Shown here: piece by piece, positions 34,701-42,740 of the stretch
Layout: every line of letters starts with the position of its first letter
How positions within the stretch are numbered: position 1 is the stretch's first letter
Notes under the pieces: model-generated
The model's database searches: none
Told to the model about the DNA's origin: nothing
Seen by the model: only the letters and a program-made list of their open reading frames with translations
DNA from: Exophiala sp. HKRS030
Lineage: Eukaryota > Ascomycota > Eurotiomycetes > Chaetothyriales > Herpotrichiellaceae
Assembly: GCA_023897205.1 (NCBI GenBank)
Contig: JAHWDD010000003.1
Span: 7,381,665 to 7,445,664 of the forward strand
Direction: 5' to 3'
Length of the DNA stretch: 64,000 bases
Program-made: the position numbers and the translations under genes

Positions 34701-35353
34701 TGCCTAGTGAGTATGTTCACTTGCGGCGTAATTCCATTTTGGGAGTCGTAAACAGCGTAAACATCGTCCCATGTATCATAGTCAATGCCAGCTTCTGAGA
34801 ATGCTTTCTGTATAAGGCCCATTTCGGGTGCTTCTTCTTGGTTATCGTCTGGTTCAATGTTTGGGGGTGTACTTGAAGACTGGCTTTGTGTCTCGGATTG
34901 ATCGTCTGAATATGTATGTACCTGGCTATTATTGTCTTCCTCAAGGGGGCGCACAGTATTGTGACCAATCTGTGCAAAGTAGGGGGAGATTCTGGAAACA
35001 CTTCGAGTAGAGTAGCGAGGGACTCTCGGACCAGTCTGTGCAGCGTCGGGAAAACTTGCTGGGCTACCTGCGTGGGGTAGGGGGCCTGTTTCCAGGGTCG
35101 ACCCATTGTCTGAAGCATCGTCATTCAAGGCTATGTCACCGATGGGAATTCGACTAGAGAGGGTTTCGTCGTCATGGTTGTCGGTCTGACCTTGCCCATC
35201 GTCGACACGGGGTGCAGTAACGCGTACAACCCGTTTCTTATCTGAGTGCCAGACTCTCAGAACAGCTTCAGTTTCGAAACCGACGAAGTACCCAATCCAT
35301 CCTCGGGGTTGGAGAAGGTTGTTTTTGTCTATGCTCGGGTGGATATGTGACAT
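31712..35353 (-). CDS. copia POL, second part: Cys-rich array, reverse transcriptase, RNase H
   Basis: 1,213 residues in the frame after the integrase frameshift; it begins within the integrase C-terminal region (LQPRGWIGYFVGFETEAVLR at residues 14-33). Residues 256-430 hold four regular Zn2Cys6-like clusters, with two irregular Cys clusters to residue 549. The reverse transcriptase (about 700-950) has WVFKRKLGSDGE, KARFVVRGFSQ, MDIKTAFLNGDL, YGLKQAPRQWY and YVDD at 884-887. RNase H has DADWAG (Asp1053), CEAEYVA (Glu1094) and LLIDNNATL (Asp1132). All catalytic residues are present. The stop lies ten bases from the LTR. Only the upstream frameshift disables the polyprotein. Confidence 0.92.
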   Translation of the reverse strand: MSHIHPSIDKNNLLQPRGWIGYFVGFETEAVLRVWHSDKKRVVRVTAPRVDDGQGQTDNHDDETLSSRIPIGDIALNDDASDNGSTLETGPLPHAGSPASFPDAAQTGPRVPRYSTRSVSRISPYFAQIGHNTVRPLEEDNNSQVHTYSDDQSETQSQSSSTPPNIEPDDNQEEAPEMGLIQKAFSEAGIDYDTWDDVYAVYDSQNGITPQVNILTRQGTYLANSSTHVRHAKPSASLPPRKRKRHPRGQPPQNKCERCRKNGYVCKRSDPTSRCDHCNTYGLICSFTPDDDRRKGQPPQDKCDQCRQVKAVCRRSNPNSRCDKCQSLSRVCSFVPGDNKLPRWSDTYLPPEKKCYACTKERRRCYLTEDPNTCRNCPMRGYKCSFGGNVPRGTQDPKDKCKQCRKGKRWCEGGSAETRCIPCQKRRFRCSMLAPLNDPECVACQGSRRWGSARRCQAIPCLRCRTSGRTTCSFRVNPNTAVYHPIRQNLHPKSMWHRIDDLGIQHECCARCAEIGQNIDVVIHPDYEFPCNICVARQELLGAKQGATCLQSNDDGGYKRYFFRGILRGPPPQHLRSPPPMTEAGTTMGEGEEDWKTLNDSLDEDLEIEEGEMLIDPALLAPQANLAITSCANRGIHSLSPLRIHGNSTTSRFLSPVCLRQTADKGKITMEEVRMPTICMMSVSANSLGPEPHNRKTALDSTEWYQWEQAMHEEYSSLLENKTWEVVDRPTNRKVLTGRWVFKRKLGSDGEFVRHKARFVVRGFSQIYGLDFDETYASVVKSASYRILFALQARYGWKCHQMDIKTAFLNGDLEHEIFVEPPEGYPETGDQVLKLCKSLYGLKQAPRQWYSKLRAFLEENGWRVSNFDPSVFIKDEENLIMEVYVDDINIFGQNEDLIIAMKRQLASRFNMTDLGLCAYYLGMHVHQEANGDVHLHQESYILQILNRYGLQDIHPRKTPMRTSPKLTKNDGPSRALDFQRRYQSKVGALNYAMVVTRPDIAEAVGVVSRFCANPTEEHMKAVDDIYAYLKYTPSLGLHFKRNCRDRELHAYVDADWAGCPDTRRSTTGYVIKLAGSPVSWSSRRQRSVAMSTCEAEYVAGYKATQEIIWIQNMINNLRIKDLEVASTPLLIDNNATLKLTRNPELHDRTKHIDLKYHFLREMTLRGRLNTQRVSSKDNLADLLTKPLPRDTFENLIKGLGMDKSSCTNPVTRS
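33707..34588 (-). other. Tandem Zn2Cys6-like Cys array inside the copia polyprotein
   Basis: Four clusters with identical spacing C-x2-C-x6-C-x8-C-x2-C-x6-C: Cys 256-285, 303-332, 355-384 and 401-430. Basic residues follow the second Cys (CERCRK, CDQCRQ, CKQCRK), as in fungal Zn2Cys6 DNA-binding domains. Two looser clusters follow (441-472 and 509-549). A basic PRKRKRHPRG patch precedes the array. It lies between integrase and reverse transcriptase, where copia elements usually have a variable linker. Confidence 0.8.
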
Positions 35354-37916
35354 AGACCCGACTGCCGAAGATCCGTTCGACGTCGAGGTTTGGTTTGAGT
35401 TTGTAGAATGCCTCCCACGGCGTTATTTTCCCCTCGAGGGCCCGTGATGGGGACCTATTTTTGATCCAGATTGCATGTGAGAACGCTTCGACCCACAGTG
35501 CTTCTGACAGAGTAACGTTCCTCATTGCTTCTTCTGTGCGTGTACCAAGTATCTTGGAAATTGTCGCTGAGACGCTGTTTGTTGCTTCTTGCAACATTGC
35601 TGATGCTCGTTCTCTGTCTGTACGGAAACCTCTTTCGGCAACACCGTTCATATGGTGCGTGTAGGGTACCGAGTTCTCCAGAGAGATTGCATGTCGCTGG
35701 AACCAGTCTCGAAGCTCTCCATATAGTGGAAATTCATTGTCCAGTCGGTATGCGCGAATTATCATGTTGTTTCGTTTTTCAATAGTCCGATGAAGATGTC
35801 GGAAGACTTCCGGAATCTTGTCCTTGGTTGCATATCTCGCTGACCAGGTGAAACGAGTTGCATCATCGGTTATGGCCAAAATGTATGTGGTGCCGTCCCA
35901 TGCGCTAATGGGATATGGTCCCCAGGCATCTGCGTGCATTATTTCTCCTGGATTCATGGCTCGTCGAGTTGCCGGATCTCTAGGGACTTTGTTTACTGCT
36001 CTGGTGGTAGCGCAGACAGGACAGATGGTACCCAATTTAGCCTGTAATTGTTTGTCAGTCAGATCGATGCCATTGCTTAATTTGAGAAGATCTCTCAGGC
36101 TCTGAATGCTGAGGTGTCCCATTCGTCTGTGCCATTTCCAGACTGGGTCATCGTAATCAAGCAGAGACACAACGAAAGGTGGCTGAACTCCTGGTGGAAG
36201 TTGTTGGTCGAGAGTCCGCGTAGAGTCTTCTCCCGCTGCTTCGGCATCTCGTGTGACGTTCGCTTGTAGTAAGATTGGTTCTCCTTGACTTGGTTGGAGG
36301 TCATTGGGGTGTTCTGGCGGGTCAATTTGTAGGTGAAAGAGCCCATCAATCAGGCTGGCATGGCCAATTTCAAAGCCTTCAGCAGTTCTGATGGATATTC
36401 CTTTGATCCCCCAGACTCCTGTGAGCCTCGCTTTTTCAGCGATCCAAGAGAGTGACAGAATATTGCACCTGGCGTCTTGAGCATAGGCCACATTGTGCAG
36501 CTCTAGCTCGACCTGTTCATCGCCATTGGTAGTTAGTTGGAGAAGTACCGTTCCAGTTCCTTCGATATGCAGGCCACCGTTATTTGCAGTTCCAACGGTG
36601 TATGTGATTTTCTGGTATTCAGAAAACCATGCTTTGTCATTTGCAATGCAGACATTTGCACCTGAGTCAACAATCCACTTGGAGCTTCGTTCCACCGTGT
36701 CATCCTTGAGCAGCATCATCGTCTGTGGATTGAGACCATCCATGAGTCGTGGCCTTCTTGGACACAGAGAGTCACCTGGATTGTTGTATTTTGGGACGTT
36801 GCTTTCGTCCTGCGTCGAGGTATGTTTGTCTAGGTTCGCTATCTTGTCGCTTGATTCACCATTGGCACATTTTGCCTCCCACTTGCTGCGATGGAGTATG
36901 GCAGTAGCCACAATTCTTCCTGGGTGCTTGGGATCATGTCGCGACTGAGGCTTGGGGTGATCCTTGGATCCCGTATTTTTGACGGTATTAACTTGTCCTT
37001 TGAAACGAGTCGAGGTTTCCTCGTGTTTGTTGAATTTGCTCTCCCTGAGTTCGGGGTGCGCGATCCAGCACTCTGATTCGTTGTGGGTGCTCCACTTGTT
37101 GCATCCTTCGCAGAGTTGGCGGTCTTTCTTCTCTCTTCCCTTGTTCTTTGCATCACTTTCTTTGTTGTCCTTTTCTGATGCCAGCTGTGCCTCCACTCCT
37201 AGAAGATGCCCGTGGAGAGTTACCAGGTCGCGTGGAAGAGCAGCTGTTCCGGCCAAGAGATTCCAGGTATCTAGGAATCTGTTGAAACGGTTCGGCAGGG
37301 AGCGTACGACCTTTGACATGAGTTGCTCGTCACTGAAAGTGCCGTCGAGGTCGATGATGTCTTGTTGCAGGGTTTTGAGAGTGTTGATAAGATCAGATAC
37401 TGATCCCTTGAACTTGAGTTGTTCGATTTTTCCCAGAGTCATGTCCAGGGCGCGAGCGTCATTCATCTTGCAGAGTCCCTGGAGCTTCTCCATTGTCAGC
37501 TGGGGATTCTCTTCATCCTTGATGCATCCTCGAAGGGCTGTGTTGATGGTGGTGGAGAGGAGACCTCGTGCATATCGAAGGCGTTTTTGCTGTTTTTCGT
37601 ATTCGTCAAGATCGAGCTTGTAGAACTGGATAATGAGACTCAGCTGATCGCTTGGCTGAGCCTCCACACTGGTACCGGTTGGGTCAGCGTCTTTGCCGTT
37701 CGACTTCTTAGCAGATTTGGCTTGAGTCGAAACGCCAGAAAGGGTTGGTCGCGTTGGCTTGTCCTGGATAATCTCTTCTCCGGTGAGGATGTTCCAGACA
37801 TTATTTGCCTCGGCGATGAACTTCAGGTCGCGCTTCCACGCCAAGTAATTTTCCTGGCCTTGAAGTACTTCGACCCGTGCTTCAACGGATTCGTTGGTGA
37901 GTTTGATGCTAGCCAT
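35268..37916 (-). CDS. copia GAG-protease-integrase polyprotein, first part
   Basis: Start taken at ATG 37,916 (MASIKLTNESVEARV); the open frame extends 15 codons further upstream. Residue numbers here follow the longer frame. Capsid-like gag spans about 16-260 with a basic, Lys-rich tail; a zinc knuckle C284-x2-C287-x5-H293-x4-C298 has one residue more than the usual x4. Protease DSGAN is at 432-436. Integrase has the HHCC pair (H611, H616, C647, C650) and the DDE triad HADAWG (D678), YRLDNEF (D741) and GVAERGF (E776). The frame ends in RRFRN after a slip near a T5 run at 35,322-35,326, where the next frame takes over. A slip inside the integrase tail is not a normal programmed site, so mutation or a sequencing indel is likely. 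Confidence 0.9.
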   Translation of the reverse strand: MASIKLTNESVEARVEVLQGQENYLAWKRDLKFIAEANNVWNILTGEEIIQDKPTRPTLSGVSTQAKSAKKSNGKDADPTGTSVEAQPSDQLSLIIQFYKLDLDEYEKQQKRLRYARGLLSTTINTALRGCIKDEENPQLTMEKLQGLCKMNDARALDMTLGKIEQLKFKGSVSDLINTLKTLQQDIIDLDGTFSDEQLMSKVVRSLPNRFNRFLDTWNLLAGTAALPRDLVTLHGHLLGVEAQLASEKDNKESDAKNKGREKKDRQLCEGCNKWSTHNESECWIAHPELRESKFNKHEETSTRFKGQVNTVKNTGSKDHPKPQSRHDPKHPGRIVATAILHRSKWEAKCANGESSDKIANLDKHTSTQDESNVPKYNNPGDSLCPRRPRLMDGLNPQTMMLLKDDTVERSSKWIVDSGANVCIANDKAWFSEYQKITYTVGTANNGGLHIEGTGTVLLQLTTNGDEQVELELHNVAYAQDARCNILSLSWIAEKARLTGVWGIKGISIRTAEGFEIGHASLIDGLFHLQIDPPEHPNDLQPSQGEPILLQANVTRDAEAAGEDSTRTLDQQLPPGVQPPFVVSLLDYDDPVWKWHRRMGHLSIQSLRDLLKLSNGIDLTDKQLQAKLGTICPVCATTRAVNKVPRDPATRRAMNPGEIMHADAWGPYPISAWDGTTYILAITDDATRFTWSARYATKDKIPEVFRHLHRTIEKRNNMIIRAYRLDNEFPLYGELRDWFQRHAISLENSVPYTHHMNGVAERGFRTDRERASAMLQEATNSVSATISKILGTRTEEAMRNVTLSEALWVEAFSHAIWIKNRSPSRALEGKITPWEAFYKLKPNLDVERIFGSRVYVTYPPEHRQKQPSPTPRMDWVLRRFRN

Positions 37917-37984
37917 GGCTGCAAACGTTTGACTTCTTGAAGACCGGATTCGGACTATCACTGAACGGGTGCAGTATGCACAAC

Positions 37985-37998
37985 CGGGCTCATAACCA
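37985..37998 (-). other. Primer-binding site for half tRNA-iMet
   Basis: Plus-strand cgggctcataacc next to the 5' LTR is identical to the anticodon stem-loop of initiator tRNA-Met (GGG-CTCATAA-CCC). The minus strand would therefore pair with the internal anticodon region of the tRNA, as in Drosophila copia and Ty5, not with its 3' end. Confidence 0.8.
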
Positions 37999-38000
37999 CT

Positions 38001-38165
38001 TGTAAATGTGATTCCTCAAGTGTGTCCTATTAACCTATGAGCTTCTAGGTACTTATATACTTGTAGGCTTCGTCTGCCTATCTAGGCAGCCAAGCCACAG
38101 ACTCCATCGTGGCGTGTATGCCTACCAGGCATACACGCTACCTCGTCACGTGCTGTTCAGAAACA
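38001..38165 (-). repeat. 5' LTR of the copia element
   Basis: 165 bp, five mismatches against the 31,538 LTR. Same TG/CA ends and same hairpins. It directly abuts AGTCC of the LINE copy 2 sequence. Confidence 0.95.
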
Positions 38166-40153
38166 AGTCCTTGTGCTAGTCCTGCGTTTTGCAGTGTGCC
38201 GACCTTGGTGGAGAACCCGTCGAAATGGATGCTTGCCGTTCGACCTTGCATGAAGCTTTGAATCCACTTCCTGGCTGTTGTGGGTATACCTTTCTCCCGA
38301 AGGCGTGCATCCAGTGTTGTCGCTTTGACCCCATTAAATGCTCCTTTCAGGTCAAATGCGACCAATGTAACCACTCTGCCTCTCAGCCATGCTTGGTCGA
38401 TAGCATTTGCTAGGACCAGAAGGGCTTGCTCTGTTGTTCGGCCTGGACGGCCCCCAAACTGTGTGTCCGGGAGTAGTTCATACTTTTCCGCGTAGGAGGA
38501 GAGGCGTCGAGCGACCACCGCATCCAGCAGCTTGCCTAGGGTGTTCAAGAGTGAAATAGGGCGGTATGCCGCAGGAGATGTGTAGTCCGATTTGCCTGGT
38601 TTCCTGAGAACCACTATCTTTGCTACTTTCCACTGCTGAGGGTAGTGGCCCAGGTCGATGGACGCTGTGAAGATGGCGGTCACGATTGATGATATGTAGG
38701 GCCAGATCTGGAACCATACCAGGGTTGGTATTCCATCATCACCGGGTGCAGTCCGTTTCTTCATTCGTCTGAGTGTCTTCGCGATTTCTTGTTCCGTGAT
38801 TGGTTCCCATGGGATCTCCTTCGGTGGGACGATACACTCAGGTGGCGGGTGGCGGCTGGGGGGAAAGAAGGTCTCCAATAGTACGCGTGCCTTGTCATGG
38901 TTGTCTGTTACTTCGTGGTCACCCACCCGGAGTGGCGGCAGGTTTGCGAAAGCGTCGTTCCTTTTCATGTATGGCGTTGCGCGCCACACTGTTTGCGAGG
39001 TTGCTTGGTCGAGGAAGTCTTTCCAGTCTGCGGCCTTGACTTTCTCGAGTTGACGAGTCCAGTGTCTTCGTTTGGTGCGCCATGTCTCGTGCAGCTCCAC
39101 TGTCCGAGGGTGATGGCGACCATTTCTCGTGCAGCTGCGCTGATACTTCCTGCGAGATTTATTCACCTCCTTGAGTTCTGTTTTGAGTTCCCGGGTAAAC
39201 CATCTCTTGGAGTATGGGCTGGGTTTCGCTATCGGTATATGTTTGTCAATGGCAGCGGTTGTTATGTCAAGGAGGGTTTTCACTGTTTGGTCCAATTCTC
39301 CTTTCGTTTGAAGACTCGGAATACCCGACATGTATGACTGGATTTTCGCTCCTCTCCTGGCCCATTCCGCTCGTTTGTATGCCCGGCGTGGTGTAGTTTC
39401 TGGTCGTTGTTCCGCCCGAAAGTTCCATTCCGAGTACGTGGCGCAGTGATCGGAGGCAAAATTGTCTTTATACAGATCACATTTCACTATCAGGTCGGGC
39501 GTGTTCGTAAGCGTCAGATCGATGGTCGACCTTTGGCCTGGTCGGCTGAGTGACCAATATGTCGGGGTGCCACTGGGAAGGCACGACGACAATCCTTTGG
39601 CGTGGATGAAGTTGATGAGCTCCTCAGCGTGTGCCATGATATGAGCGTACACATATGTGCTGCTCCAAGCTGGGTGGTGTCGGTTGAAGTCTCCAGCTAT
39701 GATAAGGCTGGTTGGGGATGGCCAGTTTCGCGTATGTTCTTCAATTGTCACCTCAATCTCGTTCAGTGTGGCTTGCATGCTCTGTAGCTCATTGATATGA
39801 AGCAGCTCGATGGGTTCTACGTAGACCGAGAACACCAGTGTCTGTCTTTCTCCGTTTCGGATTTTGACTGCCGTGACGTCTGGATGATTACACGCTATTT
39901 GGCGGTGTGTTGTGGTAGAGATTCGTTTGTTGACGTAGATGAGGCTGCGTTTTCGGAATTGGTCGTTTTGATGTGTAGGTTGATATGTGTACCAGAGGCG
40001 GTGGTTAACATATGTCTGGTACGAGGTGATGGAGGGCTCCTGTATGAGCAGCACATCGAGGTCCTGTGTTGCTTGGTCGTTGACGAGCGCTTCCATGCCG
40101 GCGCGCGATTTCATGATGTTCAGCTGCAGTATTTTTAGACTGTTCTGATTCAT
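38166..40153 (-). pseudogene. LINE ORF2: endonuclease plus truncated reverse transcriptase
   Basis: Start taken at ATG 40,153 (MNQNSLKILQLNIMKSR) because the endonuclease fold starts there; the open frame continues upstream over ORF1. Endonuclease motifs: LLIQEPS, IAGDFNRHHPAWSS, TIDLTL, ASDHCATY. RT motifs: TAPGDDGIPTLVW, LRKPGKSDYTSPAAYRPISL, FGGRPGRTTEQALL, motif A LVAFDLKGAFNG, ending at motif B GLAQGL in the copia LTR. About 662 codons remain with no stop. The catalytic YADD and RNase H parts are gone, so it cannot be active. Confidence 0.85.
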
Positions 40154-41378
40154 TGGGAGCCATTGGCTTGGGTACGCCCCTCTCTTCATTGATGCTGATG
40201 TGTTCTGGTGCCTGGCGGTTGCCGCTCCTGCCCCCTTCGTTGGATGGGCAGTCTCGTCGCTCATGATCGCCCTTGCAGAGATGGCATTCTTTACGTTTTG
40301 GACAGTCTCTCTGGAAGTGCCCTGGTTCGCGGCAGTTATAACACTTTTTCTTTTCAGGGTCATATGCTGATACCCCCATGTGTCGTTGACCATACACTAG
40401 TCCATGTGTAATGGCTTCTTGTGCCGCAGCCTCGGTGTCAAACCATATTCCAAGAGTCGCATGGTATCCGATTGGCTTGCCCTTTGCAATGAGCCATGTG
40501 GCTTCGTCGATCTGGGCGTTCTTGGCCTGCATCTCGTTTTCCTCCATGAGTTGGCGAATGAACTCGTGTTCGTTATCTGGTAGCGCAATGCCGTCGGTAG
40601 GGAACCTGTGTATAACCACCGGGTATCGTGGTTTGACCAACTTGGTATTGTTGCCGAGTTCCTGCAGCCATTCAGTGTGTGTTTTGGCCGTCGCTGCTGC
40701 TTGTTCATCCTTGCAGCGCACCACATATCCAGTGCGAGTTGTGTTTACTCCGACCACTACGACATCTTTTGTGTTGTCTGTCTTTAGTAGGGCTTGTCTG
40801 ATGAGTCCAATGGCTCTTCCGATGGGGAGGTTTCTGGTAAGGGTGTCTCCGTTCACTTCATCCTCGGTTCGGTTTGCCTTGGTGCTGATGCGCAGGCACT
40901 GAGGTTCTTTCGTCGGCTGGCGGGAGTTGGTCGGTGCAGTGGGTCCTGTGGGGGCTTGAGTTGCGCTGCCTTCGTTCGCAACTGACGCCCAGGACCGTGG
41001 GGCGATCGGGGAGGTGGTGGCCGGTTCAAGCTTGGACTCGAGAGAGCGGACCGCGCCCTGGAGATCAGTGTTTTGGCTTTTTATCAGTCTCAACTCGTCC
41101 TGTATGTCGCGGAGGGCGTTATCCTGGCTTGCGATGGTTTCTTTCAGCTCTGATATGATCTTCGCGAGGGTTTCTAGGATGGTTTCACTGGTTTCCTGAG
41201 GACCTTTGCGCGGGGAAGACCAGGGTTCGTCTCCGTCCGCGACCACAGAGATCGTCTCCGGGTCTGAGTCATTTTCAGCGATCAGTTGGGTCGCTTTTGC
41301 GCTGGGTTTCCGGGCTCTTCCTGAAGGGGGTCGTCGTGGTGTTGCAGGAATTGCTGGTGTTCTGCGTGTCGTCGGCAT
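40005..41378 (-). CDS. LINE ORF1 (gag-like) with coiled coil and CCHC knuckles
   Basis: 457 residues. Basic N-terminus (TTRRTPAIPATPRRPPSGR), a coiled coil at about 60-117 (ETILETLAKIISELKETI, DIQDELRLIK), and two zinc knuckles: C346-x2-C349-x4-H354-x4-C359, canonical, and C365-x2-C368-x3-H372-x4-C377, one residue short. It packages element RNA. ORF2 starts about 150 nt before its end in another frame, as in many Tad-type elements. No stops or frameshifts seen. Confidence 0.85.
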   Translation of the reverse strand: MPTTRRTPAIPATPRRPPSGRARKPSAKATQLIAENDSDPETISVVADGDEPWSSPRKGPQETSETILETLAKIISELKETIASQDNALRDIQDELRLIKSQNTDLQGAVRSLESKLEPATTSPIAPRSWASVANEGSATQAPTGPTAPTNSRQPTKEPQCLRISTKANRTEDEVNGDTLTRNLPIGRAIGLIRQALLKTDNTKDVVVVGVNTTRTGYVVRCKDEQAAATAKTHTEWLQELGNNTKLVKPRYPVVIHRFPTDGIALPDNEHEFIRQLMEENEMQAKNAQIDEATWLIAKGKPIGYHATLGIWFDTEAAAQEAITHGLVYGQRHMGVSAYDPEKKKCYNCREPGHFQRDCPKRKECHLCKGDHERRDCPSNEGGRSGNRQAPEHISINEERGVPKPMAPNESEQSKNTAAEHHEIARRHGSARQRPSNTGPRCAAHTGALHHLVPDIC

Positions 41379-42740
41379 TGTCCAATCGGGAGTTGCCGAC
41401 GCTAAGGCGCGTCGGGCGCGTCAGGCTTGGGGCCTCCCGAGACGCGTCTGATGGGCTTCGTGCTCTGGATCTTCGATTTCTTCGGTTCAAATTGCTCTCT
41501 GCATGATCTGCCTGCTATAGACTCATCCTACAGACCAAAGTATGTCGAGAAAGATATGTCTTCACCGCCACTTGGCGACTGATTAGTCCCACCCCGTCCA
41601 CCGAGGAATAACCGCACTCTAGAGTACACTAGCGTACTCGATAACACGACGACGACGATACTCTAAAGTATACTTATCGAGTATACTCGGTATGGTACTC
41701 TAGAGTATGAAACACTGGCCCGGCGAAGCAATTGGCAACTCCGGGTACGTAAAGTCTGTTCAAAGGGAATATTTACCGTTAAAGCTAGATGGAGATTATA
41801 TCCTGATTTGCGACTTTGGCTCGGATTGCTTGAGGAACTGAGAACTCTTAAATCATCGCACCCCTGAAGTACAGCTATGATAGTGGAATATGTCGACAGT
41901 GTCTCGAAATAGAGGACACAGCACCCCATGCACTTACCAAGGAAGTTTACAGTTGAGAGATTGACTTTCTCCGACCTTGGTGACGTAGATTGAGGCGTTA
42001 CCACCGGGACATAGCACAGCAACTCTGATTATTTGATTTTGATAAGCCGATCTGCAAATCCCGGATGGCGTGGACCTCGAGCAGTCTCCATGATTCTCTC
42101 AGAAGATGTCTCAGTTGCTGCCAGGGCCGGCCGGTTGTATTGGACGAGGTTTGGAAGGATGAAGTCATTCAGACCAAGAAAGGAGACCTCAATGAAAAAC
42201 ACAACGCCTCGAGAGCTGTTTCATTCTACGCCGAGTCGGTTCGCTGTCATATCGTATTGTGATGGCAACGGCGTTGGCAGCTGTCGGATGACGCCTGACA
42301 AAGCAGTAAATTTTACCTATCCTTGGCAAATCAAGGCGACCTTGTTTATTTCGCACTATTACGGGATTGGGATGTACGGGTAATATTTTGCCGAGACCAC
42401 CTCATTATTTCGCATCATCACGAGAATCCCAAGACACTACTCCTCGTCATTACCTAAGCTTTTCTGCCACACCATCTCGTTTCGGGACTTCTACTCCACT
42501 TGTGACTGAATCAACAGGGTCTAAACGATGCGATATGAATCATCCGAGGGGTTAATGGAAAGACATGGTTTTTGGCTGACCAACAGTGCAGAAGTAGCCG
42601 CGAAAGGGTAAACGTTAAAACGCACTGTGCACACAAGGGTTGCACACATCCCTATTTGGTTAGCGCTGTTCTTGGCGCAAAATATCCAACCCTTATCTTT
42701 TCTACCTGGCCATGCAACCTATTCATCGCCCCTTCTAACC
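41379..42740. other. LINE 5' flank and gene-poor DNA
   Basis: The first part must contain the 5' UTR of LINE copy 2. Open frames at 41,663-42,022 (-) and 42,033-42,383 (+) matched no known family and show no intron or domain pattern I recognise. Confidence 0.4.
41616..41709. repeat. Palindrome-rich TACTC/GAGTA tract
   Basis: Two copies of actctagagt and related forms (atactctaaagtat, gagtatactc) occur within 94 bp, separated by a short acgacgacgacg run. Each is near-palindromic. It may be part of a LINE 5' end or a decayed inverted-repeat transposon. Confidence 0.5.

Larger units (their letters stand above)
31538..38165 (-). mobile_element. Ty1/copia LTR retrotransposon, full length
   Basis: 6,628 bp bounded by two 165-bp direct LTRs, each TG...CA. 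Internal order on the minus strand is gag, zinc knuckle, protease, integrase, Cys-rich array, reverse transcriptase, RNase H; RT after integrase is the copia order. Primer-binding site and polypurine tract adjoin the LTRs. The flanks are GGACT on the left and AGTCC on the right, reverse complements rather than a direct target duplication. One frameshift near 35,322 splits the polyprotein. Confidence 0.95.
38166..41378 (-). mobile_element. Tad-type LINE (copy 2, different family), 3' part missing
   Basis: Minus-strand non-LTR element with ORF1 (41,378-40,005) and ORF2 (40,153 down to 38,166). It is clearly a different family from copy 1: the RT regions align but differ at most positions. It ends at the same RT codon as copy 1 (reading CAAGGACT) against the other side of the copia. 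Both remaining frames are free of stops. Confidence 0.85.

Noticed and set aside
35268..35353. Programmed frameshift between the two copia frames
   Set aside because: It falls within the integrase C-terminal region at a T5 run, not between gag and pol; an ordinary indel is simpler.
38189..40138. Plus-strand open frames antisense to the LINE copy 2 ORF2
   Set aside because: No domain is recognisable and they mirror the real frame.
42033..42383. 116-codon plus-strand open frame
   Set aside because: No domain, no intron pattern and no context; not supported as a gene.
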